Source: Lewinella sp. IMCC34183 (GTDB lineage Bacteria; Bacteroidota; Bacteroidia; Chitinophagales; Saprospiraceae). From it: a stretch of 64,000 bases of DNA. This document shows positions 40,119 through 48,937 of the stretch, piece after piece. A model generated the notes under the pieces. That model was not told the DNA's origin. It made no database searches and saw only the letters and a program-made list of their open reading frames with translations. Location: the NCBI RefSeq assembly GCF_003390915.1, contig NZ_QMEM01000009.1, forward strand, positions 86,133 to 150,132. Direction: 5' to 3'. A program made the position numbers and the translations under genes. Position 1 is the first letter of the stretch, and each line of letters opens with the position of its first letter.

Positions 40119-43100
40119 TCAGAAGGTGACGTTCAGGTTTACTCCGAAGCTCCGGGTACTCGGAATGGTGGTATAGGTGAGGGCGCCCTGCAGGTTGCCA
40201 CCCAGGGTGTTGAACTCGGGGTCGATCTGGCTGTGGTTGCTGTACAGCATGGCCAGGTTGCGGCCGATCAGGCTGATACTGGCCGCCCGCAGGAAGGAGA
40301 TCCGGTCGACGAGCGCCGCGGGCAGTCCGTAGGTGATGCCCGCTTCGCGCAGCTTCACGTAGCTGGCGTCGAAGATGGCTCCCTCGTTCACGTAGCGGAC
40401 GCTGAGTGCACCGACCACGTCGCGGGTGGGAGCGACTACGTCGTTGGTCACGTACACCGGGTTCTCGTCGTCACCGATATTGCGGGCGCCCTGGCCGATG
40501 ACGCCTTCCTCCCGGCCGACGGCGGTGAGGGGGTAGACGCCGGTCTGCATGCCCAGCGAACTGCTCTGCTCGGCGATGTCGCCGCCGATCTTGGCATCGA
40601 TAAGGAAGTTGGCGCTGAAGGCTCCCACGCGGAAGGTGTTACGAATACCCCCGATCCAGTCCGGCGATACGTTGCCAAGCAACTTCAGGTCGGGGTCCTT
40701 GACGGGTACTCCGTTTTCGAAGATCACCTCGCCGGCCAGGGGGCCGTCGGGGACCCGGGCGTACGCGCTGCCGAAAAGGGTGCCGAAGGGCTCCCCCACC
40801 CTGGCCTCCAGACTCAGGCCGCGGGCGGTGGTAAGCACGATGGTTTCCAGTTCGTTGCCGCTGTCGTCGGTGTACAGCTCCAGTACGCTGTTGCGGTTAC
40901 GGGCGTAGTTGAAGGCTACGTCCCAGCTTACCTTGGGCAAGTCGAGCACGGCCCCGGTAAGTACCACTTCGAGGCCGCGGTTGCGGACCTTACCGGCGTT
41001 GATGAGCTTGCTCTCGTAGCCGGTAGCCCGGCTGACGGCAATGTTGATGATCTGGTCTTCGGTGGTCTGCTCGTAGGCCGTGACGTCCAGCCCGATCCGT
41101 CCGTTAAAGAACCGCAGGTCGAGGCCGGCTTCCTTGCCGGTAGTGCGCTCGGGGCGCAGGTCCGCACTGGCGATAGTGGCCTGCTCGGCGAAGACCGGCG
41201 TGGTGGCGCTCCAGGGGGTGGCGGGGGCGTACACCTGCCGCAGGCGGTAGGGGTCGGTATCGGAGCCTACCTGGGCCCAACCGGCCCGCACCTTGGCGTA
41301 GCTGAGGATCGGGCTGCTGATCCGAAGGGCGTCGGTGATCACGCCGCTCAGGCTCACTGAGGGGTAGAAGTAACTGTTGTTGGCGACGGGCAGTGTACTG
41401 GACCAGTCGTTGCGGGCCGTCACGTCGAGGTAGAGGAAACTCTTGTAGCCGAAGCTGGCGGCGCCGAAGAAGCTGTTGACTTCCTTCTCCTCGATCCGGC
41501 TGACGTTGGTGTTCTGGCTGGCGTTGTTGGAGACGTTGTAGAGGTAGTTGATGGTGGCGTCGTTGACGCCGATGTAGTTGCGCTTGTAGTAGTTGGTGCG
41601 GTGGTTGCCGCCGAACTGAGCATTCACGCTGAAGTCCTCCCCGAAGTAGTTGCTGTAGGTCAGGATGAAGTCGAGGTTGGTTTCCTGCCGCCGCAGCACG
41701 TCTTCGCTGAAGGCCTGGGTCAGCTCGGAGCCGCTCTTGATCCGTTCGCCGCGGGTCACGGAACGGCGAGTGTCGGTCCAGAGGTCGGTACCGCCGCGTA
41801 CCATCAGTTTCAGGCTGGGCAGGAATTCGTAGGTGAAGGCGATGTTGCCGAGTAGCCGGTCCTTTTCGTTGGCGTTGGTCAGGAATTCCTGCTCGTAGAA
41901 GCGGTTACCGGCGAAGGAATGCTGCCAGTTGGCGTAGGGATAGTCGTCCCCCTCACGGGTGATGTGCACGTCCATGTATTGGGCATAGTCGCGCAGCAGC
42001 CCCCAGTCGTCGTGGCGGTGGTGCCAGGTTCCGAGTTCCCACAGGCCGGGTTGCTGGCGGTTGTCGGAGGCCGACTTGATGTATTCCGAGCTGACGCTCA
42101 CCCTGAGTTTCGGTGCCAGCTGCTGGTCGATGTTGAGGCGGAAGTTGTCGCGCCGGTAATCGTTGTTGTACATCAGGCCCTTGGCGTCCACCCGGCCGAA
42201 GCTGAAGCGGAAGTTGCCGGTGCCGTAGTTGTTGGAGATGCTGAGGGTGTTATTGGCCGTGGTGCCGGTATCCCAGAAGTTGCTCCAGCTGTCCGGGGCG
42301 GGGACGAGGGGCGCGACCTCCGTACCCGTCCACCACTGCCGGACCGGCCGGCCGTCCATGGGCGCGCCCCAGCTTTCGTCCACCCCGGCGGTCCCCACGA
42401 GGGGCGCGTCGGGATATACGCTGCGAAACTGCTCCAGGGCAAGGGGATCCGTGATGCCGCCGTTGCGGCCGTCGGCGTACCAGGTGACTCCGCCGGTTCC
42501 GCCGCCGTAAAGGTTCTGGAATTCGGGCACAACGAAGGGGTTCTCGACCGAGTAGCTACCGGCGTAGCTCAGCGTCAGGCCTTCTACGTTAGCCCCGCTC
42601 TTGGTGGTGACGAGGATGACGCCGTTGGCCGCGCGGCTTCCGTACAGGGCTGCGGCGTTGGCTCCCTTGAGTACGGTAATGGACTCGATATTGTCGGGGC
42701 TGATCTCGGAGATGCCACCGCCATAAACGTTATTGTCGACGGCTCCGTCGATGGGGGCGGCAAAGTCGCCCTCCATCGGTACGCCGTCGATGACGTACAG
42801 CGGCTGGTTATTGCCCAGCACCGAGCTGTTGCCGCGGATGGTAACCTGGGATCCACCGCCCGGGACGTTGGCCGCCGCTACCTGCAGGCCGGCAACCTTG
42901 CCGCTCAACCCGTTCACTACGTTGGTGCTGCGGGTCTGCTCGATGGCTTCCGACTCCAGGTCCTGGACGGCGTAGCCGAGCGATTTCTTTTCCCGCTTGA
43001 CGCCCAGGGCCGTGACGACCACCTCGCTCAGGTCGAGCGCCGATTCCTCCAGTACGATAGCGTAGACCTCCTCCGGGCCCACGGGAACCTCGAGGCCCTG

Positions 43101-43328
43101 GTAGCCGGTATAGGTGACGACCAGCCTTTCGATGCCGTCGGGCACGGAGAGTTCGAAAGCACCGTCGTAGTCGGTAACGGTACCGATCGTGGTACCATCG
43201 GCCATCACGGTGGCTCCGATCAGGGGCATATCGCCGTCGGAAACCGTACCGGAAAGCAGGCGCTGGGCCGACATACCACCCGAAAGCAGCAGAGCCGGCC
43301 CTAATAGGAAAAGGTAAAGTTGTTTCAT
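40119..43328 (-). CDS. susC: SusC/RagA-family TonB-dependent outer-membrane transporter
   Basis: A 1069-residue protein with signal MKQLYLFLLGPALLLSGGMSA. A carboxypeptidase-regulatory-like domain (about 25-95) is followed by a TonB box region (LSEVVVTALGVKREKKSLGYAVQDL), the plug (about 115-225, with GNSSVLGNNQPLYVIDGVP and LKGANAAALYGSRAANGVILVTTKSG), and a 22-strand barrel ending FGVNLNVTF. It imports the substrate captured by SusD using energy from TonB. It is the first gene of a four-gene operon ending at the terminator near 36.9 kb. A weak -7-like GAACTTTG lies about 70 bases upstream. Confidence 0.96.
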   Translation of the reverse strand: MKQLYLFLLGPALLLSGGMSAQRLLSGTVSDGDMPLIGATVMADGTTIGTVTDYDGAFELSVPDGIERLVVTYTGYQGLEVPVGPEEVYAIVLEESALDLSEVVVTALGVKREKKSLGYAVQDLESEAIEQTRSTNVVNGLSGKVAGLQVAAANVPGGGSQVTIRGNSSVLGNNQPLYVIDGVPMEGDFAAPIDGAVDNNVYGGGISEISPDNIESITVLKGANAAALYGSRAANGVILVTTKSGANVEGLTLSYAGSYSVENPFVVPEFQNLYGGGTGGVTWYADGRNGGITDPLALEQFRSVYPDAPLVGTAGVDESWGAPMDGRPVRQWWTGTEVAPLVPAPDSWSNFWDTGTTANNTLSISNNYGTGNFRFSFGRVDAKGLMYNNDYRRDNFRLNIDQQLAPKLRVSVSSEYIKSASDNRQQPGLWELGTWHHRHDDWGLLRDYAQYMDVHITREGDDYPYANWQHSFAGNRFYEQEFLTNANEKDRLLGNIAFTYEFLPSLKLMVRGGTDLWTDTRRSVTRGERIKSGSELTQAFSEDVLRRQETNLDFILTYSNYFGEDFSVNAQFGGNHRTNYYKRNYIGVNDATINYLYNVSNNASQNTNVSRIEEKEVNSFFGAASFGYKSFLYLDVTARNDWSSTLPVANNSYFYPSVSLSGVITDALRISSPILSYAKVRAGWAQVGSDTDPYRLRQVYAPATPWSATTPVFAEQATIASADLRPERTTGKEAGLDLRFFNGRIGLDVTAYEQTTEDQIINIAVSRATGYESKLINAGKVRNRGLEVVLTGAVLDLPKVSWDVAFNYARNRNSVLELYTDDSGNELETIVLTTARGLSLEARVGEPFGTLFGSAYARVPDGPLAGEVIFENGVPVKDPDLKLLGNVSPDWIGGIRNTFRVGAFSANFLIDAKIGGDIAEQSSSLGMQTGVYPLTAVGREEGVIGQGARNIGDDENPVYVTNDVVAPTRDVVGALSVRYVNEGAIFDASYVKLREAGITYGLPAALVDRISFLRAASISLIGRNLAMLYSNHSQIDPEFNTLGGNLQGALTYTTIPSTRSFGVNLNVTF

Positions 43329-43601
43329 AAACTAGTGAATGCTGCCCCGTAAGGCGTTAGAAAGTGGGGATGAACGCAGAACTCCGATCGGTAACACTGT
43401 GTACCAAAGTTCACTCCCAGGCCGGCAGGAACTGAAATCATAAAGAAGCGTTGATTGTGATAGCTTAACTTTATCTTAAAGACCCGAGCGGTGCACCAAT
43501 TTTCTCGTGTAGGTCCTGTTATTGCGAAATAGCCGGGAGAACCGCGCGGATATTGGTCATCACGGCGCATATATCCGTTTCCGTACCCAGCCCATTCTGT
43601 T
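43329..43601. other. Divergent intergenic region upstream of susC
   Basis: 273 bases between divergent genes, moderately AT-rich. It must hold the susC promoter. No terminator, gene or clear operator was identified. No regulator of the anti-sigma or hybrid two-component type, usual beside sus operons, is adjacent. Confidence 0.4.
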
Positions 43602-45080
43602 ATGCCAATCGCTAAAAAAGAACTGCTCCTCGAGCTGATTAACAGCCTCGACAGCTCCGAAAAGCGGTTCTTCACGCGGTACACCAACCAAACCGGCTCC
43701 GGGGAAGAGGACAAATTCTATCGCCTGTTCCGTTATCTCTCCGAGGGGGGTAGCCTCGAGGACCGCCCGGCCATCGCGGCGCGGGTAGGCGTGACCCGGG
43801 CCGGGCAGCTGGTAAACCTGCAACGTCACCTGTACGCCCGGCTGCTGGATGCCCTGCGGCTACAGCACCGCCGCCGGGATACCGGCATCCAGGTCCGCGA
43901 GCAGATCGACTTCGCCAACCTGCTCTACGACCGCGGGCTGTATCTCCACGCCCTCAAGGTGCTTACCCGGGCCAAGGAACTCGCGATCGCCTACCACCTC
44001 GACCTCCACCACCTGCTGATCATCGACTTTGAAAAGACGATCGAGAGCCGCCACATCACCCGGTCCTCGTCCGGCAGGATGACATCGCTCACCTCGGAGA
44101 GCCGGCGCCGGCAGGAAGTCATGGACAGTACGGTACGCCAATCAAACCTTCAGCTGGTGCTGCAGCGCCACTTCATTCAGCACGGTCATGTAGGCAATCC
44201 GGCAGAAGCGCGGAACTTTTATCAGTTGTACCACCACCACTTCAGCGATCCCGTCCCCGAGCGAGCGACCTTTCAGGAGCGGATCCTGGGGCACCAGTGC
44301 CGCTTCTGGTACCACTATAATCAGTTGCAGCTTGCCGAAGCGCGGGAGCATACCGCCGCCTGGGTAGGACAGTATGCCCGCCGCAGGGACCTACGGGAGC
44401 GCGACGTTAATCTTTACATTAAGGGTATCGACCGTAGCCTGCTGATCGCCTTCCTGCGGGAGGATGCCGCGGATCACCGGCAATTGCACGAGCACCTGCT
44501 GGAGCTAATAGCGCGGAGCGAACGCACCCAGCAGCAGCGGAACAGTCACCTCATGGCCGATCTTGTCCTGCTCCGCGCAGAGATGAACCAGTGTCTCCTG
44601 GAGCCCCACCGCACCTGCGGGCCCGCCGCCCTCGACCGCTTTTCCCGCCGGGTGGCCGCCGTGCAGGGGGTGGACCGGCACAAGCAAATGGTGCTACGGT
44701 ACAAGTTGGCCGTGCTCTCCACGCTGGCCGGCGACCACGCGGGAGCACTGGACCACCTTCAGCCGATCCTGGAGGAGAGGAAACCGTTGCGTTATGACCT
44801 GATCGTCTACGCCCGCCTGTTGCAGCTCACGTGTCACCACCGGCTGGGGCACCGGGAATTTGTCGGGTACGGCCTCAACAACCTGGCCCGCTACCTCGGG
44901 AGGATCGGCTACCGGAGCACCTATCCCGAGCTCATCCTACAGCTATTGCGGGGGCGGGAGCGGGGCGACCCCGCCGCCGACGGTCAATTTACGGCGGGCG
45001 CAGCACGCCTGCGGGAAACCGTATTTAACCTTCGAGAATTCCGGTACTTCGACGTGGGGCGGCTGCTAGGCAATACCTAA
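43602..45080 (+). CDS. Large helical protein of unknown function
   Basis: A 492-residue soluble protein without signal peptide or membrane helix. It is all-alpha, with repeated helix pairs suggesting a TPR-like solenoid (LYDRGLYLHALKVLTRAKELAIAYHLDLHHLL, LAVLSTLAGDHAGALDHLQPIL). The opening ELLLELINSLDSSEKRFFTRY is reminiscent of a conserved motif in Bacteroidota hypothetical proteins (SEKRYF-like). It is very rich in Arg, His and Leu. It is divergent from susC and could be a cytosolic regulator or scaffold, but nothing proves it. Confidence 0.75.
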   Translation: MPIAKKELLLELINSLDSSEKRFFTRYTNQTGSGEEDKFYRLFRYLSEGGSLEDRPAIAARVGVTRAGQLVNLQRHLYARLLDALRLQHRRRDTGIQVREQIDFANLLYDRGLYLHALKVLTRAKELAIAYHLDLHHLLIIDFEKTIESRHITRSSSGRMTSLTSESRRRQEVMDSTVRQSNLQLVLQRHFIQHGHVGNPAEARNFYQLYHHHFSDPVPERATFQERILGHQCRFWYHYNQLQLAEAREHTAAWVGQYARRRDLRERDVNLYIKGIDRSLLIAFLREDAADHRQLHEHLLELIARSERTQQQRNSHLMADLVLLRAEMNQCLLEPHRTCGPAALDRFSRRVAAVQGVDRHKQMVLRYKLAVLSTLAGDHAGALDHLQPILEERKPLRYDLIVYARLLQLTCHHRLGHREFVGYGLNNLARYLGRIGYRSTYPELILQLLRGRERGDPAADGQFTAGAARLRETVFNLREFRYFDVGRLLGNT

Positions 45081-45148
45081 ACAACTATATTGCCAGCCGT
45101 TTCGGCCCTGGGGCAGGAGGCGGCCACTCATTAACAGAAAAACAGATC

Positions 45149-47080
45149 ATGCAGCTAGGTCAGTTAGGCACTATCGATACCCTGGTATTTGGATTTTACA
45201 TTGTCGGCGTTATTCTCTTCGGTATTTGGATAGCTAACCGGGAGAAGACCACGACGGCCAGCGACTACTTTCTGGCCAGCCGCAGCCTGCCCTGGTGGGC
45301 GGTCGGCGGTTCCCTCATTGCCTCCAACATTTCGGCCGAGCAGGTGATCGGGATGAACGGCTCCGGATTCGAGCTGGGACTCGCCATAGCGGCTTACGAA
45401 CTGATGGCCGCCATCACCCTTATTCTGGTAGCCAAGTTCTTTCTGCCCGTATTCCTGCAGAAAGAGATATACACCATGCCGCAGTTCCTGGAAGAGCGCT
45501 ACGACGGCACGGTACGGACGATCATGTCGGTCTTCTGGATCGCGCTGTTCGTCTTCATCAACATCGCTACGGTCATCTACCTGGGTGCCCTCGCTATCGA
45601 GACGCTGCTCGGGGTCGACATGACGTACGGCATCATCGGTCTGGTACTTTACTCCGCTTCCTTCTCCATCTTCGGAGGCCTGAAGGCGGTAGTATGGACG
45701 GACGTCGTCCAGGTAGTCGTGCTCATGGTAGGCGGCACCCTGGCCGCCTACGGCATCCTCAGCGTCGTCGGCGACGGCAATATGTTTACCGGTATCGCCA
45801 ACCTATACCAAGCCCTCCCGGAGCATTTCGAGATGCTCTTCGAGCCGGGCGACACCTACCTGGACGTAGCCAACGCCCACGAGCTCTCCACCGGGGTGAC
45901 CCCCACCGGGGAGCCGACCGCCCTGGAGGCCGGCGCGGAAGTCAAATCGAGCTTCCAGTTGCTTCCCGGCCTAGCGCTGCTGTTCGGCGGCATGTGGATC
46001 ACCAACGGCTATTACTGGGGCAACAACCAGTACATCATCCAGCGCGCGCTGGCCGCCAAGGACCTGCCCGAGGCCCAGCGGGGCGTGGCCTTCGCCGCCT
46101 TCATGAAACTGTTCATCCCGTTCTTCGCGGTGCTGCCCGGTATCGCCGCCTGGTACCTGCTGCGCGAACAGGACCCCGCCAACCTACCGATCACCAAGGC
46201 CGACCAGGCCTTCCCCTGGGTACTGGCTAATTACGTAGGCGTCGGCTTCACCGGTCTGACCTTTGCCGCCCTCGTGGCCGCGATCGGCTCCTCGGTGAGT
46301 TCCATGGTAAACTCTACCTCTACGATCTTCACGATGGACATTTACAACAAGTTCATCAAGCCTGATGCCACGGAGGCGCAGCAGGTACGCATGGGGCAGA
46401 TTTCCGCGGCCGCCGCGCTGGTTATCGGAGCGGTAATGGCCCCGGCGCTCGCCAACGCCGGCCAGGTATTTCAGGTGATCCAGGAGTACACCGGCTTTAT
46501 CAGCCCGGGGGTATTGGTCGTGTTCGTATTCGGCTTCTTCTACCGCCGCGGAACCGCCAAGGCGGCCCTTGTGGTCGTACTCTCGTCCGTACCGCTTTCC
46601 CTGGCGTTCCAGACCCTGATGCCCAACCTGCCCTTCCTGGACCGGATGGCCTTCATCTTCGTCATCTCCGCCCTGCTGATGGTGGTCATCAGCCAGTTCA
46701 CCAGCAAGGGTAAGGGCCACGTGGACACCGTCGACTCCATCAAGCACGACCCCACCAACGTACAGCGCCGCGAACGGGGCGAGAAACTCGTCAAGGAAAT
46801 TCAGCTCCGCAACGGACTTTCCCTGGCGGTCATCGGCATCGGCCTCATCACCGGTATCCGGTTGCTGCTACAGCCCGTACCCGGCGTACCGATGTACATG
46901 TCGATCATCTTCATCCTGCTGGCGCTGGCCGTAATCGCGCTCATCTACACCGACAAGTCGGAAGAGGATCACAAGGCGATCGACCTGCACCCCTCCCTCT
47001 TCCGTACCCGGATGGGCTTCAACATCGCGGCGGTGATCATTATCCTGATTCTCGCCTTCATCTATACCTGGCTGGCGTAA
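45149..47080 (+). CDS. Sodium/solute symporter (SSS/SGLT family)
   Basis: A 643-residue inner-membrane protein with about 14 helices. SSS signatures include REKTTTASDYFLASRSLPWWAVGGSLIASNISAEQVIGM near the N-terminus (Na+ site helix), SASFSIFGGLKAVVWTDVVQ, and FAALVAAIGSSVSSMVNSTSTIFTMDIY. It resembles the sugar (SGLT/vSGLT) branch, which couples Na+ influx to uptake of a monosaccharide or inositol. It is followed by a strong terminator. No catabolic genes are adjacent, so the sugar is unknown. Confidence 0.93.
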   Translation: MQLGQLGTIDTLVFGFYIVGVILFGIWIANREKTTTASDYFLASRSLPWWAVGGSLIASNISAEQVIGMNGSGFELGLAIAAYELMAAITLILVAKFFLPVFLQKEIYTMPQFLEERYDGTVRTIMSVFWIALFVFINIATVIYLGALAIETLLGVDMTYGIIGLVLYSASFSIFGGLKAVVWTDVVQVVVLMVGGTLAAYGILSVVGDGNMFTGIANLYQALPEHFEMLFEPGDTYLDVANAHELSTGVTPTGEPTALEAGAEVKSSFQLLPGLALLFGGMWITNGYYWGNNQYIIQRALAAKDLPEAQRGVAFAAFMKLFIPFFAVLPGIAAWYLLREQDPANLPITKADQAFPWVLANYVGVGFTGLTFAALVAAIGSSVSSMVNSTSTIFTMDIYNKFIKPDATEAQQVRMGQISAAAALVIGAVMAPALANAGQVFQVIQEYTGFISPGVLVVFVFGFFYRRGTAKAALVVVLSSVPLSLAFQTLMPNLPFLDRMAFIFVISALLMVVISQFTSKGKGHVDTVDSIKHDPTNVQRRERGEKLVKEIQLRNGLSLAVIGIGLITGIRLLLQPVPGVPMYMSIIFILLALAVIALIYTDKSEEDHKAIDLHPSLFRTRMGFNIAAVIIILILAFIYTWLA

Positions 47081-47107
47081 AGCGGCTCAGGCCGTCGACC
47101 GACCTTA

Positions 47108-47150
47108 ACTAAAAAGCCCCGCTTCGCAGTGCGAAGCGGGGCTTTTTAGT
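47108..47150. terminator. Strong bidirectional terminator between the SSS symporter and secG
   Basis: A perfect 20-bp stem (47108-47127 with 47131-47150) and an AGT loop, with AAAAA on the left and TTTTT on the right inside the stem. It serves both converging genes. Confidence 0.95.
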
Positions 47151-47176
47151 GGGCCACAGGGCCTCCGGCGGAAAGA

Positions 47177-47434
47177 CTAAAGTCCGAGATCGGCCCCGTC
47201 GCCCACGGATCCTACCGCCAGGGCGGTGAGGATACAGAGGGTAAACAGCGCGATGGCAAGACCCCAGGTGACCTTCTCGATCACGTCGGTGGAGCGCGAG
47301 GCGCCCAGCATCTGGTTGGCCTGCCCGCCTCCGAAGGTGGAGTCGATACCACCACCCTTGGGGTTCTGAATCAGGACCACCAGCATAAGGAGCAGGCAGA
47401 CGACACCGGTCAGGATAGTGAGTAGGTTGACCAT
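47177..47434 (-). CDS. secG: Preprotein translocase subunit SecG
   Basis: An 85-residue SecYEG accessory subunit. Two membrane helices (LLTILTGVVCLLLMLVVLIQN and VTWGLAIALFTLCILTALAVG) flank the conserved loop QNPKGGGIDSTFGGGQANQMLGA. The start is the ATG at 47434. A longer frame upstream reads through the neighbouring gene. It lies 4 bases downstream of the 273-residue protein gene. Confidence 0.95.
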   Translation of the reverse strand: MVNLLTILTGVVCLLLMLVVLIQNPKGGGIDSTFGGGQANQMLGASRSTDVIEKVTWGLAIALFTLCILTALAVGSVGDGADLGL

Positions 47435-47438
47435 GGAC

Positions 47439-48260
47439 TTATAATTTTCCCTTGAGTTCTTTAATAAGGCCGGCAAATATCGGCTTTTTCTCCGGATAAA
47501 GCAAACCCAGTCGCTGGTACATCCGGATGGCATTCTGATACTGCCCCTGGCGGACCAGCAGCGCGGCGAGCGTTTCGCTAACCACAACGCTGGCTGACTC
47601 CCCGGTATTTCCCGGACCGGCTCCATTCGCGGTGGCCGGGGCCGGCCGTTCGCGCAGTCGGCGCAGACGCGCGCCCAGATCGGCACTCCGCTCCCGCCGC
47701 AGCAGCACCCGGGCAAAGGTACCGGGATCCTCGGGCCGCACCTGCCGTACGGTACGCGGCAGCAGGGGCCAGTAGGCGGCGGCGGTAGCGACCCACTCCG
47801 CTACGGTATCCTGTTTCGCCGGTGCGGGCCGGGGAGCTTGCGGTAACTCGTCGAAGACGGGCGGGGGGGCATCCTCGTCGGCGTCCTCCGCCGGATCGGC
47901 GGGCGGTGTCGGCAGTTCGTTGAGCCGGGATGGCAGCGCCTCTCCGAAGCCCGGAGCGGTCAGGGGTTCCAGCTCCAGCTCATCCAGTTGCAGTAGTTCC
48001 AGTACCTCCCCCCGATCTTCCTCCTCCTTGTCGAGCGCGGCCAGCAAATGATACAGGTGGGCCCGGTCGAAGGTGGAGACAGCTACGCGGTTCAGGTATT
48101 TCTCGGTATCCGGACTGTTAATTTGCCGGGCCTTTAACAATACCAAAAGATTTAGGGTCGTTACAAAGGGGTACCGATCAACGAGCGATAACAGCTCTTC
48201 GAGGGAAACTTCCGACAGCAGCGATGGCTGCTCGAGGTACTCAAGTAAGGATAGATCCAT
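47439..48260 (-). CDS. TPR-like cytosolic protein upstream of secG
   Basis: A 273-residue protein starting MDLSLLEYLEQPSLLSEVSLEELLSLVDRYPFVTTLNLLVLLKAR. The N-terminal helical domain is followed by an acidic, Pro-rich low-complexity linker (about 105-160) and a C-terminal helix pair resembling one TPR unit (SETLAALLVRQGQYQNAIRMYQRLGLLYPEKKPIFAGLIKELK). In Bacteroidota a protein of this shape commonly precedes secG. Its function is not known to me. The longer frame upstream of 48260 was rejected because it lacks protein-like composition and overlaps the candidate RNA on the other strand. Confidence 0.8.
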   Translation of the reverse strand: MDLSLLEYLEQPSLLSEVSLEELLSLVDRYPFVTTLNLLVLLKARQINSPDTEKYLNRVAVSTFDRAHLYHLLAALDKEEEDRGEVLELLQLDELELEPLTAPGFGEALPSRLNELPTPPADPAEDADEDAPPPVFDELPQAPRPAPAKQDTVAEWVATAAAYWPLLPRTVRQVRPEDPGTFARVLLRRERSADLGARLRRLRERPAPATANGAGPGNTGESASVVVSETLAALLVRQGQYQNAIRMYQRLGLLYPEKKPIFAGLIKELKGKL

Positions 48261-48386
48261 GCGGCAGTAACGTGCACAAGGTCGGGGGAATGCCCGACAA
48301 ACAATAGTCACAACGCCGGTTTCTGAAATTTCTGGATTTTTTCTGCTGTTTTGCTCAAATAATGCAGGCTTTTTTCCAGAATGTCC

Positions 48387-48394
48387 TATCTTTG
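48387..48394 (+). promoter_or_regulatory. -7 box (TATCTTTG) of a candidate small RNA
   Basis: An exact TAnnTTTG match about 200 bases upstream of the ArsR-family gene. An intrinsic terminator lies 90-120 bases downstream, so the transcript would be short and non-coding. Confidence 0.65.
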
Positions 48395-48399
48395 TAATC

Positions 48400-48510
48400 G
48401 CCGAAAAAGAAACATCAAGTCCCCAGTCAATGGGGCACCTTAAGATCTTGTGTTGTTCATAGTGTTTGTTATGTAGCCTTTGACCTCGTGTTAAAGGCTT
48501 TTTCTTTTTC
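48400..48510 (+). ncRNA. Candidate small RNA of about 110 bases
   Basis: It is bounded by a perfect -7 box (48387-48394) and a Rho-independent terminator: stem AGCCTTT/AAAGGCT (48475-48481 with 48493-48499) followed by TTTTTCTTTTTC. Inside is a hairpin CCCC-AGTCAAT-GGGG (48421-48435) flanked by CAAG/CTTG and the palindrome AAGATCTT. No start codon with a meaningful frame is present. It does not match 6S, tmRNA or SRP RNA as I know them. It could instead be an attenuated leader of the downstream ArsR gene. Confidence 0.5.
48475..48510 (+). terminator. Intrinsic terminator of the candidate small RNA
   Basis: A 7-bp stem AGCCTTT/AAAGGCT with an 11-base loop and a long T-rich tail. It is one of the few terminators here with a strong T tract on the plus strand. 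Confidence 0.75.
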
Positions 48511-48595
48511 ATAAATATCTTACCTTCCTCTCAGTTAAGGTTGCTTCGCTTGGCTATCAACCTTATATTAGGATTTTAAGGTGATACTGTAAGTA

Positions 48596-48937
48596 ATGGA
48601 TAAACAACCAAACCCATCCTCCTCTGAAGAACCTGGTAAACAAAATCTCGTAGACCCGGCGTCGCTTTCTGAAGCGGCCCTGATCTTACGTGCACTCAAC
48701 CACGAACTACGCCAGGAGATTATTAATCTACTTTGTGGCAACAAGCAGCTTACCGTAACGGATATTTTCATCGCGTTGCGGGTCGAGCAATCGGTTGCGT
48801 CACAGCATTTGGCGATCCTCAGGAAAGCTAACCTTGTCCTCCGTGAGCGACAGGGTAAGTACATCCACTATAGCATCAATGCGGACCGGCTCTCGAGCAT
48901 CAGTAAACTGGTGCACGACCTAGCCTTCAACTGTTAG
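48596..48937 (+). CDS. ArsR-family winged-helix regulator
   Basis: A 113-residue transcription factor. The DNA-binding core is ALNHELRQEIINLLCGNKQLTVTDIFIALRVEQSVASQHLAILRKANLVLRERQGKYIHYSIN, a standard ArsR/SmtB helix-turn-helix plus wing. The metal-binding cysteine motif of classic ArsR (ELCVCDL) is absent (KQLTVTDI instead), so it probably senses something other than arsenite or cadmium. Its TAG stop overlaps the stop of the convergent M23 gene by 4 bases. Confidence 0.9.
   Translation: MDKQPNPSSSEEPGKQNLVDPASLSEAALILRALNHELRQEIINLLCGNKQLTVTDIFIALRVEQSVASQHLAILRKANLVLRERQGKYIHYSINADRLSSISKLVHDLAFNC

Noticed and set aside
38575..43304. Several long plus-strand frames opposite susD and susC
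   Set aside because: They are antisense shadows of high-GC genes. None has domain-like sequence or a promoter, and the minus strand encodes complete SusD and SusC proteins.
47434..47716. N-terminal extension of SecG
   Set aside because: It reads through the upstream TPR-like gene in a shifted frame. SecG begins naturally at MVNLLTIL.
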